A program made the position numbers and the translations under genes. A stretch of DNA of 64,000 bases from assembly GCA_013339765.2 (NCBI GenBank), contig CM023449.1:205059422-205123421 (forward strand). Reading direction: 5' to 3'. Below are positions 33,284 through 44,504 of the stretch, one piece after another. A model generated the notes under the pieces. That model was not told the origin of the DNA, searched no databases, and worked only from the letters and a program-made list of their open reading frames with translations. Each line of letters opens with the position of its first letter. Position 1 is the stretch's first letter. Source of the stretch: Haemaphysalis longicornis. Lineage: Eukaryota; Arthropoda; Arachnida; Ixodida; Ixodidae.

Positions 33284-33960
33284 CCCAGGAACCTTTGTTG
33301 AAACACCTCTTCATTGATGTAGCCGCCGCTAAATCCGCCTGTCTGCCTGAGTACGGCCCCCCTTCTCTGGCAACGCTTTAGGGCGATGAGTCCTCCATCC
33401 GCAAATAATGACACTTCCCTGGTGGCGTGCTCGAAGACGTTGAGGAATGTCTGGAGGCGTTTGAGCGGGTCGCTTTGTTTAACCAGTGGGACACTAAAAA
33501 ACTCGTGAATGTTACTTTTCGCTGGACAACAATGGTAGGACCTTGTACGACAACTGCGAGGCGAGCATGCCGTCGTATGGCGATTTTCGCAAGCTGTTGC
33601 AGGATACATTCGCCAGCAAAGGCCCAGGGAACCTTTGTTGAACACCTCTTCATTGATGTAGCCGCCGCTAAATCCGCCTGTCTGCTGAGTACGGCCCCCT
33701 TCTCTGCAACGCTTTAGGGCGATGAGTCCTCCATCCGCAAATAATGACACTTCCCTGGTGGCGTGCTCGAAGACGTTGAGGAATGTCTGGAGGCGTTTGA
33801 GCGGGTTCGCTTTGTTTAACCAGTGGGACACTAAAAACTCGTGAATGTTACTTTTCGCTGGACAACAATGGTAGGACCTTGTACGACAACTGCGAGGCGA
33901 GCATGCCGTCGTATGGCGATTTTCGCAAGCTGTTGCAGGATACATTCGCCAGCAAAGGCC
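33284..33960 (+). repeat. 339 bp tandem duplication within gypsy gag, copies differing only by indels
   Basis: Copy one is 33284-33622 and copy two 33623-33960. The copies appear identical except for about seven one-base insertions or deletions, almost all in short base runs (for example GTTGAAAC/GTTGAAC, CTGCCTG/CTGCTG, CCCCCC/CCCCC, AAAAAAC/AAAAAC). No substitution was found by eye. Confidence 0.85.
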
Positions 33961-35512
33961 GCCGAAACTGCCCATAGTGCGGTCTCAAACAATCAATTTG
34001 AAAACCCAACGAAGCAGTCGCCACGTCGTGCAAGACATGGCTCTCCTCCTTCGGATAGTAGGCCTAATATGTCCGAGACGAAAAAAACTAGGACACCTAA
34101 TGCACGCTGCTCCTAAAGGGTGGGACATCCGTCCAACGAGCGCTGCAGGAGTAATTCCGGCGGAAGGGCTGTGTGAACGGCGGATCTTCAGGCAGCACTG
34201 CTACTGTGCTCACCGCGTCCACCAAGAAGCCGTTACGGGAGCTCGTCCGATCGATCGTTCGGGAGGAGTTGCAGGTCCGCGCAATAGCTTCGTCCATACT
34301 AGCGTCTCCATCTGTCGCCGACGTCGTGCGCCAACAAATCCGGTAGGCGTTGGCGTTGGCAGTCCCCGATCAGCATCCACAGCAGCTTCAAGCAAGTTAA
34401 GTGTCGGCGGAGCGTAGCCACCCACATGCTGCAACAGCGCCAGTCCTAGACCACGTTCCTCATGGCCGAACTCTGTCCTTAGGCAGCAGACGTCAGCGCA
34501 CACACTTGGCCTTCAAATAATTTTTTCGGGGAACAGGTGCGGATGGCTGACGCATTGCGCACCAATGACCTGCGGCTGCTATGCTACTACTGTGGAGAAG
34601 CAGGAGACGTCGTTTATCGCCATTGACCGAACCGCGAGATTGGGCTTGCCTGATTTCCTCCCGCGGCTCCATGGCCTCGCGTAGGGCACAGACAGGCTCC
34701 AGTGGCGGACGTTTTTTCCGGCCGGATGACACCCTTCACCCATTCGATAATTCCTATCATCGTCTATGGAATGACGTCTCACTTAGCCACCGCGAAGCCG
34801 CAAATATGCTGTGGGGAAGATACCCAGGAAGAACTCCTGAAGCGCTGGCCAGACATTATATTAAGAATGGACTTCTTAAGAGATTGCCACGATGTTACCG
34901 ATGTAGGCCAGCACCGAACAACTTTCTCGTCGATCCACCGTCAGCCCGAACGGGGTGCTGTTGCGGCTTACCTACGATGATGTCCACATACCGTTCCGGT
35001 CCTGCATGCTCGTTTCCCTCAACCGCGTGCGCTTACTTTAGACGACATTTCAAACCGCGTCGATGCGCTTTTATTGCAGTCACAGTTGCCCAAGGCGTCC
35101 CTCACTTGCTCAATGGCAAATCAAAATTGTTGTTGACAAATTTCAGCAATCAGCATCAACATGTCGGCAGGGGTAGCGCACTTGCCTATTTCGTGGACAT
35201 TGCTGGCGATAAAGACTGCTTCGCCTTACAAACCACTGCCCTGCGGTGAGACCTGTCCAGTTCCCATCATCGATATCAACTCCAGCTTGCCGCTTACAGA
35301 CCGCCAAGCCCTTCTGCAACTGCTCGTGACGTTTGCGTATTGCTTCTCTTCGACATTTGCTGAGCGACAGACGCCGCTCCCGAAGGATCGCATCATCACT
35401 GACGATGTTGTGAAACCTCTTCGCCAAAACCTTTATCGCGTCTTTGCCAAAACATGAAACCATTCGTTGCCAAGTGTAGCAACTGCGGCGAGATAATCCT
35501 ATTTTTTTCTGC
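33420..35512 (+). pseudogene. Ty3/gypsy gag-protease-RT start, broken
   Basis: Gag shows LEAFERVALFNQWDTKKLV and, in another frame, the region around MPSYGDFRKLLQDTF. A degraded knuckle CYYCGEAGD lies near 34580, where its His and last Cys are lost. The aspartic protease end is recognisable as RMDFLRDCHDVTDVGQH near 34864-34914. The lead-in to RT reads DRIITDDVVKPLRQNLYRVF near 35390-35440 and then ETIRCQV and QLRRDNPI, with a stop between them. Many frameshifts and stops occur. The element is then cut at about 35512 by unrelated DNA and resumes at 38.04 kb. Confidence 0.75.
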
Positions 35513-35578
35513 TTTGTTCGATGGTACTCCTGGAAACCCTGTTATCTCCCTTCTTATATAATGCGTCCAGGCCCTTAA

Positions 35579-36363
35579 AGGAGCCATGAAGATGAAACAC
35601 AAGTTTGGTTCATTACAAATATTGCCTCATTATAACCACATTCACACCACTTTTAACGTAAACTTCGCTCAAATAAGCTACATAATTAGGAAAAAAGGGA
35701 ATGGCCATGCGACCCACTAGCTCATTTCCCGCAACAGAACCTATTATGTCATACCAGACAGCTCTGCAATTGGCTGAGGGCGGCAAAAGCAAACTAAAAT
35801 TAGGCAGTGCTTATAAGCTTGCCGAACGAGCTATTGGCGCTTAAATTCAGGGCACATTCTTTTTAAAACGCTAAGTATTGCGGGACGAACAGTGGAAGTT
35901 ACGACAGCACGCTTAAACATAGAAGTAGTGATGCGTACTGCTGTTGGTACTGCGCGCACTAGGCTTGGTTTAGCTGCACAGGACTGCGGGGCTTTGGGGT
36001 TGTTTCAGACGACACTGGCCTATTAACGCAAGCGACGATGTCTTACGTGACCGTATTTGTCGAGCGAGCACCATATTTCACGAAACGACTTCACGAAACC
36101 AATATGTTCACAAACAAACCAAAGGCAGAAAACGGCTTGCTGAGGTGTGGTGGCGCCATCTAGGTTACCTAACCGCAAAAAAGACCCTGTGATGTCATTG
36201 CAGACCACAAAAATGCAAGATTTGGCGCGAAAATCAATATTTTGAACTTCAATTATTTTCTCAGTGAATAAAGCAACGTTTGCATTCGTAAAAGGGTTGG
36301 GGGCACTATAAAACACGAAATCTTTTGAATAACACAAACTTGTGTTTTGTCTTCATGGCTCCT
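35579..36363 (+). mobile_element. 785 bp TTAA-flanked inverted-repeat DNA element (copy 1)
   Basis: The left end AGGAGCCATGAAGATGAAAC and the inverted right end AGGAGCCATGAAGACAAAAC match over about 30 bases, then both read ACAAGTTTG. Flanks are TTAA (35575-35578) and TTAG (36364-36367), a TTAA target duplication with one change, as in piggyBac and Kolobok elements. It has no coding capacity. It lies inside the disrupted gypsy element. Confidence 0.8.
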
Positions 36364-36379
36364 TTAGGGGTACAACAAC

Positions 36380-36844
36380 TGAAATGAAAGGAAATGAGAT
36401 AGCGCGATGCAGCCTTCACGAAGTACGTGGACGTGGCCGGACGTTTTGGTGAAAACAAAAATGGCGCTTAACGGTTTTGCATAGACTCCAGGAAGATAAA
36501 CGAAGTAACCAAAAAAGACATGTACCCGCTGCGGCGGATCGATGACTCTCTCGACAGGCTTCGTCATACCCGTTTCTTTTCCTACATGAATTTACACCGA
36601 GGTATCCGATAGGTCGATGTAGATGACGGATTGGCCGTGAGAACACCCATTGTTCATACCATCGGACGTGTATATGCGTTTAAGGTACATGCCTTTCAGT
36701 TCCTGTTGAGCACCGGGCAATTATCCCAAATGGTGACACCATTTTCTCCCAGTCTCGAAAAGCACGACCTGCCTGCCGCACGTGAACAATGTTATCGTGT
36801 TGTCGTTAACCTTTGCAGAACAGATTGAAATACTACCTTATTAT
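36380..36844. other. No gene seen
   Basis: Unassigned sequence between the TTAA element and the SINE. Two short overlapping minus-strand ORFs show no domain. Confidence 0.35.
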
Positions 36845-36848
36845 TCCC

Positions 36849-37082
36849 CGCCTCGGTTCCCTGGCTCAGTGGCTAAGGCGTGCGCTGCTGAGCACGAGTT
36901 CGCGGGTTCGATTACCGGCCGCGGGCGGCCGCTTTTCTGAGGGGCGCAAGCAAAAACGCCCGTTTGTGCACGAGATTTCGGCGAACGTTAAAGATCCCAG
37001 GTGGTCAAAATTAATCCGGAGTCCTCCACTACGGCGCGCCTCATCGCCTGCGCTGCGTCGGCGCGTTAAGCCACTAATATAA
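36849..37082 (+). mobile_element. Complete tRNA-derived SINE (Ruka-like)
   Basis: The tRNA-like head has an A box in TGGCTCAGTGGCTAAGGCG and a B box in GGGTTCGATTACC. The body includes GTGCACGAGATTTCGGCGAACG, TTAAAGATCCCAGGTGGTC and AAAATTAATCCGGAGTCC, and the tail GGCGCGTTAAGCCACTAATATAAT. A polymerase III promoter and this body are characteristic of the ixodid tick SINE called Ruka, from memory of the family. Copies also lie at 10.6 and 61.9 kb. Confidence 0.8.
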
Positions 37083-37245
37083 TCTCCCTCTATTAGAGAC
37101 ACGTAACATGAGCTGTGATATTACTCTCAAAGCAGGGAAAAATTATACCATCTTCCCAGTTGGGACCCTGAGAGGATGCAAAACCGTGGAGTAGTAGCGG
37201 GTTAAATTGGTTCTTAGATTAAAGACATGTGTAGTTATCGTAATA

Positions 37246-38030
37246 AATGTCTTATTTTATTTATCGAGTAGTGGGGAACATTTGCGGCTTCTCGTTCTCG
37301 AAGCGAGGAATCCGCGTTGCACTGGCGTTTCGAAGCGCTGCCACGTTGCCTAACGCCATCTGGATCAGCTACTCGCTCTGGCGTTTCAAAGCGGCTTCTC
37401 GTTCTCGAAGCGAGGAATCCGCGGCTCGACGCTGCCGTTTACATTCGGCGTCGCGAGCTCTCCACTTTGCAGCCTTGTCTTCGGAGGTGCTCCCGGTTCT
37501 GACAGTGTGCTGGCTGGCGCTAGTTGAAGGTGTGCCAGCCAGTTCGCTGACGGAATCGGCGTTCATTTCCAGTCATCGGACGGCGCAGTACCGAAGAAGC
37601 AACTGAGCGGAGCGCGGACCGGATTTATTTGCAGAGCACAGGGAGTGGAGAGGAGGAGCATCGCGCATGCGCGTGATTGGACAGCTGGTGTGGAGAGGGG
37701 AGGGGAGGAGCAGCGCGCGTAGCGCACAGGTGGTGTGGAGAGGATGAGTGGAGAGAGTGGTGTTATCACAGGTGGTGTGGAGAGGAGGAGAGGTGCGGTC
37801 GCCGGACGCCGACGGACGAAGGAGGGTCGACTAAGAGATGCTTTGCATCTAAGCGCTGGTGGTGTGGAGAGGAGGAGCGGCGCGCTCTAGCGCACAGGTG
37901 GTGTGGAGTGGAGGAGGGGAGAGAGTGGTGTTATCACAGATGGTGTGTAGAGGAGGAGAGGTGTGGACGCCGGACGCCGGCGGACGACGGAGGGTCGACT
38001 AAGAGATGCTTTGCATCTAAAATGCCATTT
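37246..38030 (-). repeat. Composite repeat: basic-repeat ORF relic plus GGTGTGGAGAGGAGG minisatellite
   Basis: On the minus strand at 37566-37369 a short ORF reads a Ser/Thr-rich start, then the periodic basic segment RARDAECKRQRRAADSSL and REREAALKRQ, ending at TAG. A second copy of the ADSSLREREAA coding unit follows out of frame at 37283-37315. On the other side, two ~172 bp tandem units (37680-37852 and 37856-38024) each contain three GGTGGTGTGGAGAGGAGG modules and end GACTAAGAGATGCTTTGCAT. The whole looks like one mobile repeat of unknown class. Confidence 0.6.
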
Positions 38031-38039
38031 CGGGTATGA

Positions 38040-38595
38040 CGAGCTCCGTTTTTCTGGCCCCGTTGTCAGCCACACTGGCCTTAACACGATCCTGAAAAGG
38101 TTGCCGCTATCTCCAACGTTATGATTTCTCCAGAAAAAAACGTCTTTCAGCGATTTCTAGGCCAGTGTTCTTATTACCGACGCTTCATAGCGAACTTCTG
38201 ACACTACGGGGTTCCACTAACCATCCTTATCCATAATGACAGCGCTCTCGTGTGGAGAAATGGACAGAACACTTCTTCCGAGGACCTGCGCCGCGGTCGC
38301 AAGAGCAGGCTGCACTCACCCTGTTTGACGACTGCGCTTAGACCACAATCTATACTGACGCTCGCAATGTCGGCCTATAGGAGCCGTTCTTACCCCGTGG
38401 TAAGAAGATGCGCAAAAAATTGCTCCTTATTCAAGCAGGACCCTGTCCTTTTCCGAGAACTATGCGACTAATGAAAGGGAATTCCAGGGCATTGTGTGGG
38501 CGATCTTGAATTTTCGCCCGCACCTTTACGGCCCTCACTTCCGTACCGTGGGCGATCACCACTCTGTGTTAGTTGGCTAATTAGAAAAATATAAG
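38040..38595 (+). pseudogene. Ty3/gypsy RT C-terminus and RNase H start, broken
   Basis: The translation gives FSGPVVSHTGLN with EKVAAISN, then FLGQCSYYRRFIANF, the typical RT connection of gypsy elements, and IYTDARNVG in place of the RNase H IHTDAS start. It continues NYATNEREFQGIVWAILNFR and FRTVGDHHSV. A TAG follows where CWLA is expected, and the frame is lost near 38595. By position and family this is probably the same element as the 33.4-35.5 kb fragment. Confidence 0.8.
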
Positions 38596-39555
38596 CAGAG
38601 GTTGGGCTTGGGCTAGTTGGTAACGGTAACCCTCTTTCCACCCGTCCCATGTTCGTGCGATTATTTTTATGTGCAAATTTCACGATACCTTGCTTCTGTT
38701 CTTTTCCTTGTTGTGTACGATTGTCACAAACTCCTCCCCCGGAAAATTGCGTCCGCTGGCAAAAACCAAGGAAGGGCGCGGGACAACAGTTATTTATATT
38801 TTAGCAGGGTGGCCGGCCCGTGAGTTTTCACGTGTGCCGAGATTGCTGGGGTGAATAAATTCACAACGGAGATGCTTGACTACGTTTTGAACTATATAGG
38901 TTTACTGCACAAACAAACAAAAAAAGATTACAGGGCACCACCCGACACAAGAAGAGAAAAAAAAACCTTCACACTGCCATCGGCCTCGTGCGCACAGGCA
39001 CTAATCGGTCGTACACTAAGGGCACGCGCGCTCTGGGAGACTAGCGCACAGCGCTATTACGTAGCAACACATGTTTAAACCTCGACAACGCAACTACCAA
39101 GAAAATACTAACAAGTACGCAAACCGCATAACACTCTAGAGGCAAACACTTGTTTAAGCCTCGACACAGCACTTACTATAAAAGAATTCTAGCAGCTCTG
39201 CAAGCTGTACACAGCGAGCAAGATGCCCTCCAACATCATTACCCTCAAAACACACTACTACAAACAAGACACAAACCCACAGAAAAACTCTCAACCCGTT
39301 AACTACAAGCGACGCCGGAAGAAACAAACCCGGAAGGATGCGGATATCTTAATCCACGGCAACAAACAAATACGGTGGGAGGGGCGTTGTAAAAGAAAGT
39401 CTCTAGGAGGCAAGGAGAACACGCCGGTTCACCGACGGAAAGTCACGACGAGGTGGAGCCGACCTCGCCACTTGTGTGTTAGAATTTGGCATTTTTCGAA
39501 GAAGCTCATTTGGACGTTAGCACTTGTACCCGTCACCTCCTTGCGTCCTTGTCCG
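38596..39555. mobile_element. About 0.96 kb insertion between two gypsy fragments
   Basis: It interrupts the RNase H coding sequence, which stops at CWLAN near 38590 and resumes near 39556. It begins AGGTTGGGCTTGGGCTAGTTGGTAACGG, a type of start I associate with common tick repeats. It encodes no recognisable protein. Confidence 0.45.
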
Positions 39556-39800
39556 TCTTTTGCGCTACGCCAACCACTGGACGCCTGCGCGCTCTGCCAT
39601 ACGACTTCAAAAGCTCGATCTTCCGGTAGTCTACAAGTCAGGAAGGCAACATTTTGACACGGGGTGTTTGGTGCCAGCTCCAGTCTAACACCCCGGCACA
39701 GAGGTGGAGCGGCGTTTCTTGGAGCAATCGGCGCCCCAACGTTGTCTAAACTGAGCGAATTAGACAAGCTGCAGCCACTTTTCGATTTCCAGAAAAGCTG
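39556..39800 (+). pseudogene. Ty3/gypsy RNase H end and RNase H-integrase linker, broken
   Basis: It reads RSAIRLQKLDLPVVYKSGRQ then HFDTGCLVPAPV, equivalent to the gypsy 'WALRLQ..D..VVYKSGR.H.DADCLSRAPV' block, and continues FLGAIGAPTLSKLSELDKLQ, a linker before integrase. The frame ends near 39800 and no integrase core follows. Confidence 0.75.
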
Positions 39801-39812
39801 ATCTTCAAACAA

Positions 39813-40555
39813 GCTGCTGGTTTTCGCATGCGGCTTTAAGTTGCTCTCTTTATGGACAAGTTAGGGCTTATACAACCGCAACTTTGGTCCACACCGAAGG
39901 GACTACCAGAAGTACGAAGTATAAGGGCCTAGGGCATTCATTTTATCAGTTCTTATTCTGCTAACTTCAGTTCTCTAAATATTCTGAATATGCACTTCTC
40001 GCAAATGCACAGTTTGCCACCCACTCCAATGATTCACGTCGACGTCACCAGTTCCTGGTTAAGAGTCACCAACGCAAAATAAAAGAAAGACTTCTGCTCG
40101 CACCAGCTGATTATAACTCCATGTAAACAGCCTCTACAACGTTTACTCGATTCTTTACACCACCTTGAGAATATTAACTGTTTCTTATTTAACATGAACA
40201 ACCGCCAATTCCGGGAACTTGTGTTTTGAGACCGGTTGAGCTTCCTCAGAAAAGTTTCAGAGCTTTTGATTGATTACTGGGCGAAATATTTTTGGAAGAA
40301 AAAACCTAAACTGGGCTGTAGATATCCACTGCTGTTGAAAGGGCAATACAGACAAAATACGCGCTTGGTTCATTTAAACAAAGCTTCTTCGTACCCACAA
40401 CGATGATACCTTCGAATGTTATCGCGAACTTCTTCAAAATATTCGAGATAAAAAAACGCTCTAAATGCAGTCGCAAATCCACCCCCATTTTCCGTCGATT
40501 TATCCATGGCGTCAACGATTCTTGGCGATTGGCGGCTGCTGACCTAACCCCGTAG
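39813..40555. other. No gene seen
   Basis: AT-rich unassigned sequence. Confidence 0.4.
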
Positions 40556-40559
40556 GCAA

Positions 40560-40735
40560 GCCCCGGCAAGTAGGTGTGGCGAGGGGTGGCAGAAAGTTAG
40601 TTGGGCAGATGAGCTCAACAAGTTTGCGGGGATAAACTGATCGCAGTTAGCACAGGGCCCGGATAATTAGAGATCCATGGGAGAGGCCTTTGCCCTGCTG
40701 TGGCTGTAGATCGGCTGATGATGATTATGATGGTG
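40560..40735 (+). mobile_element. 3' tail of a truncated LINE
   Basis: The segment CCATGGGAGAGGCCTTTGCCC TGCTGTGGCTGTAGATCGGCTGATGATGATTATGATGG has the form of the 3' end of a chelicerate/insect LINE with a TGATGA-type tail. No ORF is left. Confidence 0.5.
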
Positions 40736-40739
40736 GTAA

Positions 40740-41734
40740 CCTTAGCCACTGCCAAAAAACACGACGGGGCAATTGCTGTGACGCCTCTAGTTTTAATTGC
40801 ATCACTCTAATGCTAACGTGCAGTTACGCACTGATAACAATGTTTTTGAACGCTAGCCCATACCGTGTCACTGCCTGCCATATTGCATCACTGTGGCGCG
40901 AGATTTAATTGTTTTCCCACAGTCGAGTATTTACTTTCGTTTACGAAATGTCTTGCGTGACTAGAAGAGAGCGCGATTAGTGAATTTCAAAAGGCAAGAT
41001 CTTTCAATACAACAAACTGTACTGCGGTATTCGCGGCCCCTTTATGTACTACTTCTGTCGCGCGTTCTCCTACACCGAACGTACTCCATGCGGCGCGGCG
41101 TTATACTTACGGAAGACTCTCCCTTTCCTCTCTTGCCGAATTGTAGCCCGGTATCAAAGATGGAAACTCGGCGGTTTGTACGAGGTCTCGCTTGGGCACC
41201 CTCCTTAAGGCCATTTGGAGAAAAAAAGAGAACGTTGTTTTTCATCAGAGGTCGCATGACTATCTGGGGACGCCGCGGATATTTAGATGTACGAAATGGA
41301 ACCTCGGGAGAAAAAATTAGCTTCATATCTGCTCACTTCGGTGGAAGTGTTTGTCGAAAGACAATAGTTCTTTCCCGCCCTGATAAGAAAGTGACTCTCT
41401 TCTTTCCCACCCACTCTCATGCTCTTTTCCTCCCGTCATATCTCTCCACGATAGACACGGTGCAGGTTTGATCGAATCAATTCAATTATCGCGCGTACCA
41501 CTGGTCTTCTTTTCTGTTGGACTAAGAAAGTCGACACGTGATCGAGACTCGTGTCGTGCTTTCTTTCTATTCCTGGACCGAAATATTGTTTGCAACGCGT
41601 ACACACCCAAATACCACTGATGTATCAAGTGATGTCTTTCTTCAAATATGCCCTTTTTTTTCTTTTTCTTAAGGTTTTCCACCAGATTGTCAAATTGGAA
41701 AATCGTCGCATATATAAACGTTTCGTCCGATAAT
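40740..41734. other. No gene seen
   Basis: An ORF of 163 codons (40980-41471) has no recognisable domain and a biased composition, so I do not call it a gene. Confidence 0.35.
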
Positions 41735-41850
41735 CTTTGAACTCATGGAGGTGGCTGAATGGAAGGACAAACAGACAGACAGACAGAGACAGACAAACAG
41801 AGCAACATTTAAGTAGCCCCAGAAAGACTGTCGTCCTCAAAGATAAACAG
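41735..41850 (-). repeat. Copy of the CTGT-array dispersed repeat (inverted)
   Basis: On the minus strand: GACGACAGTCTTTCTGGGGC, then ACTTAAATG and a short CTGT array. This is the same organisation as at 26.1 and 31.5 kb. Confidence 0.6.
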
Positions 41851-42113
41851 GGCTAAGTTGTTCGAGACAAAAAACTCTCGTTAGGGGCCTAAAACCGCCT
41901 ACAAAGGAAATACCGTAGCACCCGAGCAAATCAACAGTCACCGAGAAATGCCCTGAGACGAAATGAATAAAAATGAAAAAAAAAATCTCCTGACCAATTG
42001 TCGCCGTACCAAAAGTGCTGTAATATTCGATAAATCGCAAAAAAAGATAGTGCCATGGTCATAGAAGTGGTGAGAAGCAAGGAAGGAGAAAAATACATTT
42101 CCAAATAGGTGAT

Positions 42114-42198
42114 AACAAAATTTAGATTAAACATAAATGCTCGAAAAATGCATCTAACAAAATTTAGATTAAACATAAATGCTCGAAAAAATGCATCA
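42114..42198. repeat. Near-perfect 42 bp tandem duplication
   Basis: AACAAAATTTAGATTAAACATAAATGCTCG... occurs twice head to tail (42114 and 42156), differing by one extra A. Confidence 0.9.
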
Positions 42199-42199
42199 T

Positions 42200-43535
42200 A
42201 GTTTGCATACTAAGGTTATCAAACGAAACGTTTGATAAAAGTGCATCACTGCGGTTCTTCATGGTGCATAAAACTAATGTGATGGGAGGCAAGCAGGAAA
42301 CAACAATATATAAATTAATACAATTACCGTGACATGGGTAATGAAAAAATAAAGTAAGAAAAATCTGGGAAACGCTGCACACATGGAGGCATTGTATGAA
42401 ATAAAATTGGCTGTGTATCTACATGCTTCACTGAAAATTTCGTGGAAAGACGATAGTCGCCTGCCGCCTCTGCCACGCGACTCCTTTTCTATTGTGCTTT
42501 TCCACCCGTCGCGTTCTCCTCGCTCCCCTTGCGAGAATGGACAGGGCTTTCACCAGAGCCATTCAGTATTCCCCACTTCTATATACATATACGCCATCTG
42601 TTTATATTCTATATACGCCATCTGTTCATAGAGTGGGCATATCTTTAAGTGCACACTACTTCAGGGACTCGCTTTTTTGTCGTAGCTCGCTGTAGCGGTT
42701 GATGTCAAACAACTGCCGGAATCAGGCGGTGTCGCGTCATAAATCATACAAATAGAGCCCGCAGTTCTGTCGTAGGGCGTCTCACAAACGCTTCGAAAGC
42801 CAAGAGGTTCAAATACTCATTACAGTTACAAACTCGTGAAGCGCTGGCGCTTCTCATACATCTCCCCATTGTTTACCGCAAAAAAACGCAGGTAAATGTG
42901 ATGCAAAATATATGTAATTAACCGGCAGCACCCGCGTTCATTTAGTTAGGAACACTCGTTGGGTTGTTTCGTGCCATAGTAAGCGAAAAGAATTCACGCA
43001 TCTCCGCGAAGTGAATCGTCACGAGTGGACGAAGCACTGGGGATCGTTCTTACCGTAAATCACCCGTGGCATTCCCCACTCGCGCATATAAATGAGTGAC
43101 AACGCGTGTGTACAGTATATACAATTCCAATATAATGAAATCCGGTACAATTCAATTTAATTCAATCCAATTCGATCCAATGCTCGTCGCGTATGCGCAA
43201 CACTCTGTACCCCTAAAAAGTGGCAGTGCAAAGCAGGCACGTGCGGCAGGAAAACCAAGCACAAAAAAATCATAACTTCCTTTTGCGCTGGTTTAGGCAG
43301 GGGGCACGCGAGCACTACTGAGGAGGGAAATTTGAATTGCTTTGGGTGGTAGTAGTGAGCGGATAATAAAGCTACAGCCCATTAGGGCGAATCACTGCTT
43401 TGCTCTTCCGACAGCTTTCCACGTTGAGTGGAACGGCTTTAATTTTTAATCTTGCGTGTGTTGCTCTTCCTAAAGCCGTAGGAGCTGTAGTTCTGCAGTT
43501 TCGCCACGTGACGGAGCCTTTCGGCGTCACTTTGA
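42200..43535. other. No gene seen
   Basis: Unassigned sequence. A run of AATTC/AATCC-type short repeats lies at 43120-43185. Confidence 0.4.
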
Positions 43536-43539
43536 AGGC

Positions 43540-43850
43540 GGTAGTAATTCTAGGATTAGTTAAACGCAGAAACTTCGGGCTGTCTGTATGTCTGTGTGTC
43601 TATCCATCTGTTTGTCTGTTCCTCAATTTAGCCGCCCTTCTTGAACATGGCGTTAATATAGACCGGAAATTTCGACCTACAAGCCTGGTTGCTATGTTCG
43701 TACTTGTCATGGTTTGTGAGCAACACAAAACATTATGCATATGCGAGGCAAAAACATCAATACATAAGTGATATTTTGCAGTGTTTTTAATTAAATATGT
43801 ATTTTTGCTTGTTTCTACCATGACAAATGAAAAATGCGCCTTGAAAAAAA
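43540..43850 (+). repeat. Copy of the CTGT-array dispersed repeat
   Basis: It has AGTTAAACGCAGAAACTTCGG, a short degenerate CTGT run, then GTTCGTACTTGTCATG, GAGCAACACAAAACATTATG, ATATGCGAGGC and ATACATAAGTG. These match the 26.2-26.5 kb copy on both sides of the array. Confidence 0.7.
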
Positions 43851-44330
43851 GTTTTCTCTCACATGTACATAAAGCCCTTGTGTCGGGCTTACAAGAAATC
43901 CGACAAAAACAAAAGGTTCCCGTAGACGCAGTAGACGGCGCTCGAGAACTGGAATGCGGAACTTGAATTCAATCGAGGAATCCTACACCGCGTTTGTGTA
44001 AAGGGAGCGAGACGATAGCGAAGGAGCGTGACAGGTGGGTGGGTGGGGATAGGAAGAGCGACTTACATGCCAAGGAGCGACGAAGAACTACCGTCTTTCG
44101 ATGACATTTGCAGCAGAGTGAGCAGATACGCGGCCAACTATTACCACGTCCTTTCTCATAATTGGTATTGTAAAAACCCAACCCAAAGTACGTTATTACC
44201 TTAGAAAAAAGGGGACGACGGGTTAAGCACTTACATTTTGCCTCAAATGTGCCGGAGGTTTTCTTGATGCTAAATAATGAGTATATGTATCACGAAAGTC
44301 AAAATTTTGAGGATTTTTGACTGATTCTGC
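43851..44330. other. No gene seen
   Basis: Unassigned sequence. Confidence 0.4.
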
Positions 44331-44334
44331 CTAT

Positions 44335-44377
44335 TTGGGGAATCCTTTCAGGTTCTGGTCGGACTGCTAAATCTAGG

Positions 44378-44424
<47 letters not shown>

Positions 44425-44500
44425 TGACAGAGAGCGGAAAAAGTTCACATTTCAGTAGACCAAGAAAGACTAACGTGTTTAAATAACACCGCTAAAATTC
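44335..44500 (-). repeat. Copy of the CTGT-array dispersed repeat (inverted)
   Basis: On the minus strand TTAGTCTTTCTTGGTCTAC and a GTGAACTTTTTCCGC flank lead into about eleven CTGT units (44378-44423), the same layout as the other copies. Confidence 0.65.
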
Positions 44501-44504
44501 TTGT

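Noticed and set aside
33253..33975. 240-codon minus-strand ORF containing an internal protein repeat
   Set aside because: It is antisense to gypsy gag, and the protein repeat only reflects the 339 bp DNA duplication.
37677..38039. 120-codon ORF with Trp/Cys-rich repeats, and regular spacing suggesting a CRISPR-like array
   Set aside because: It is the G-rich minisatellite read in frame. Units are adjacent with no unique spacers, and the window is eukaryotic.
39223..39657. 144-codon ORF with a TATA-like TATAAAA at 39177 upstream
   Set aside because: Its last third overlaps gypsy RNase H coding sequence in another frame and its composition is arbitrary, so the ORF is chance.
40980..41471. 163-codon ORF on the plus strand
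   Set aside because: No domain, signal peptide or repeat signature, and no splice or promoter context supports it.
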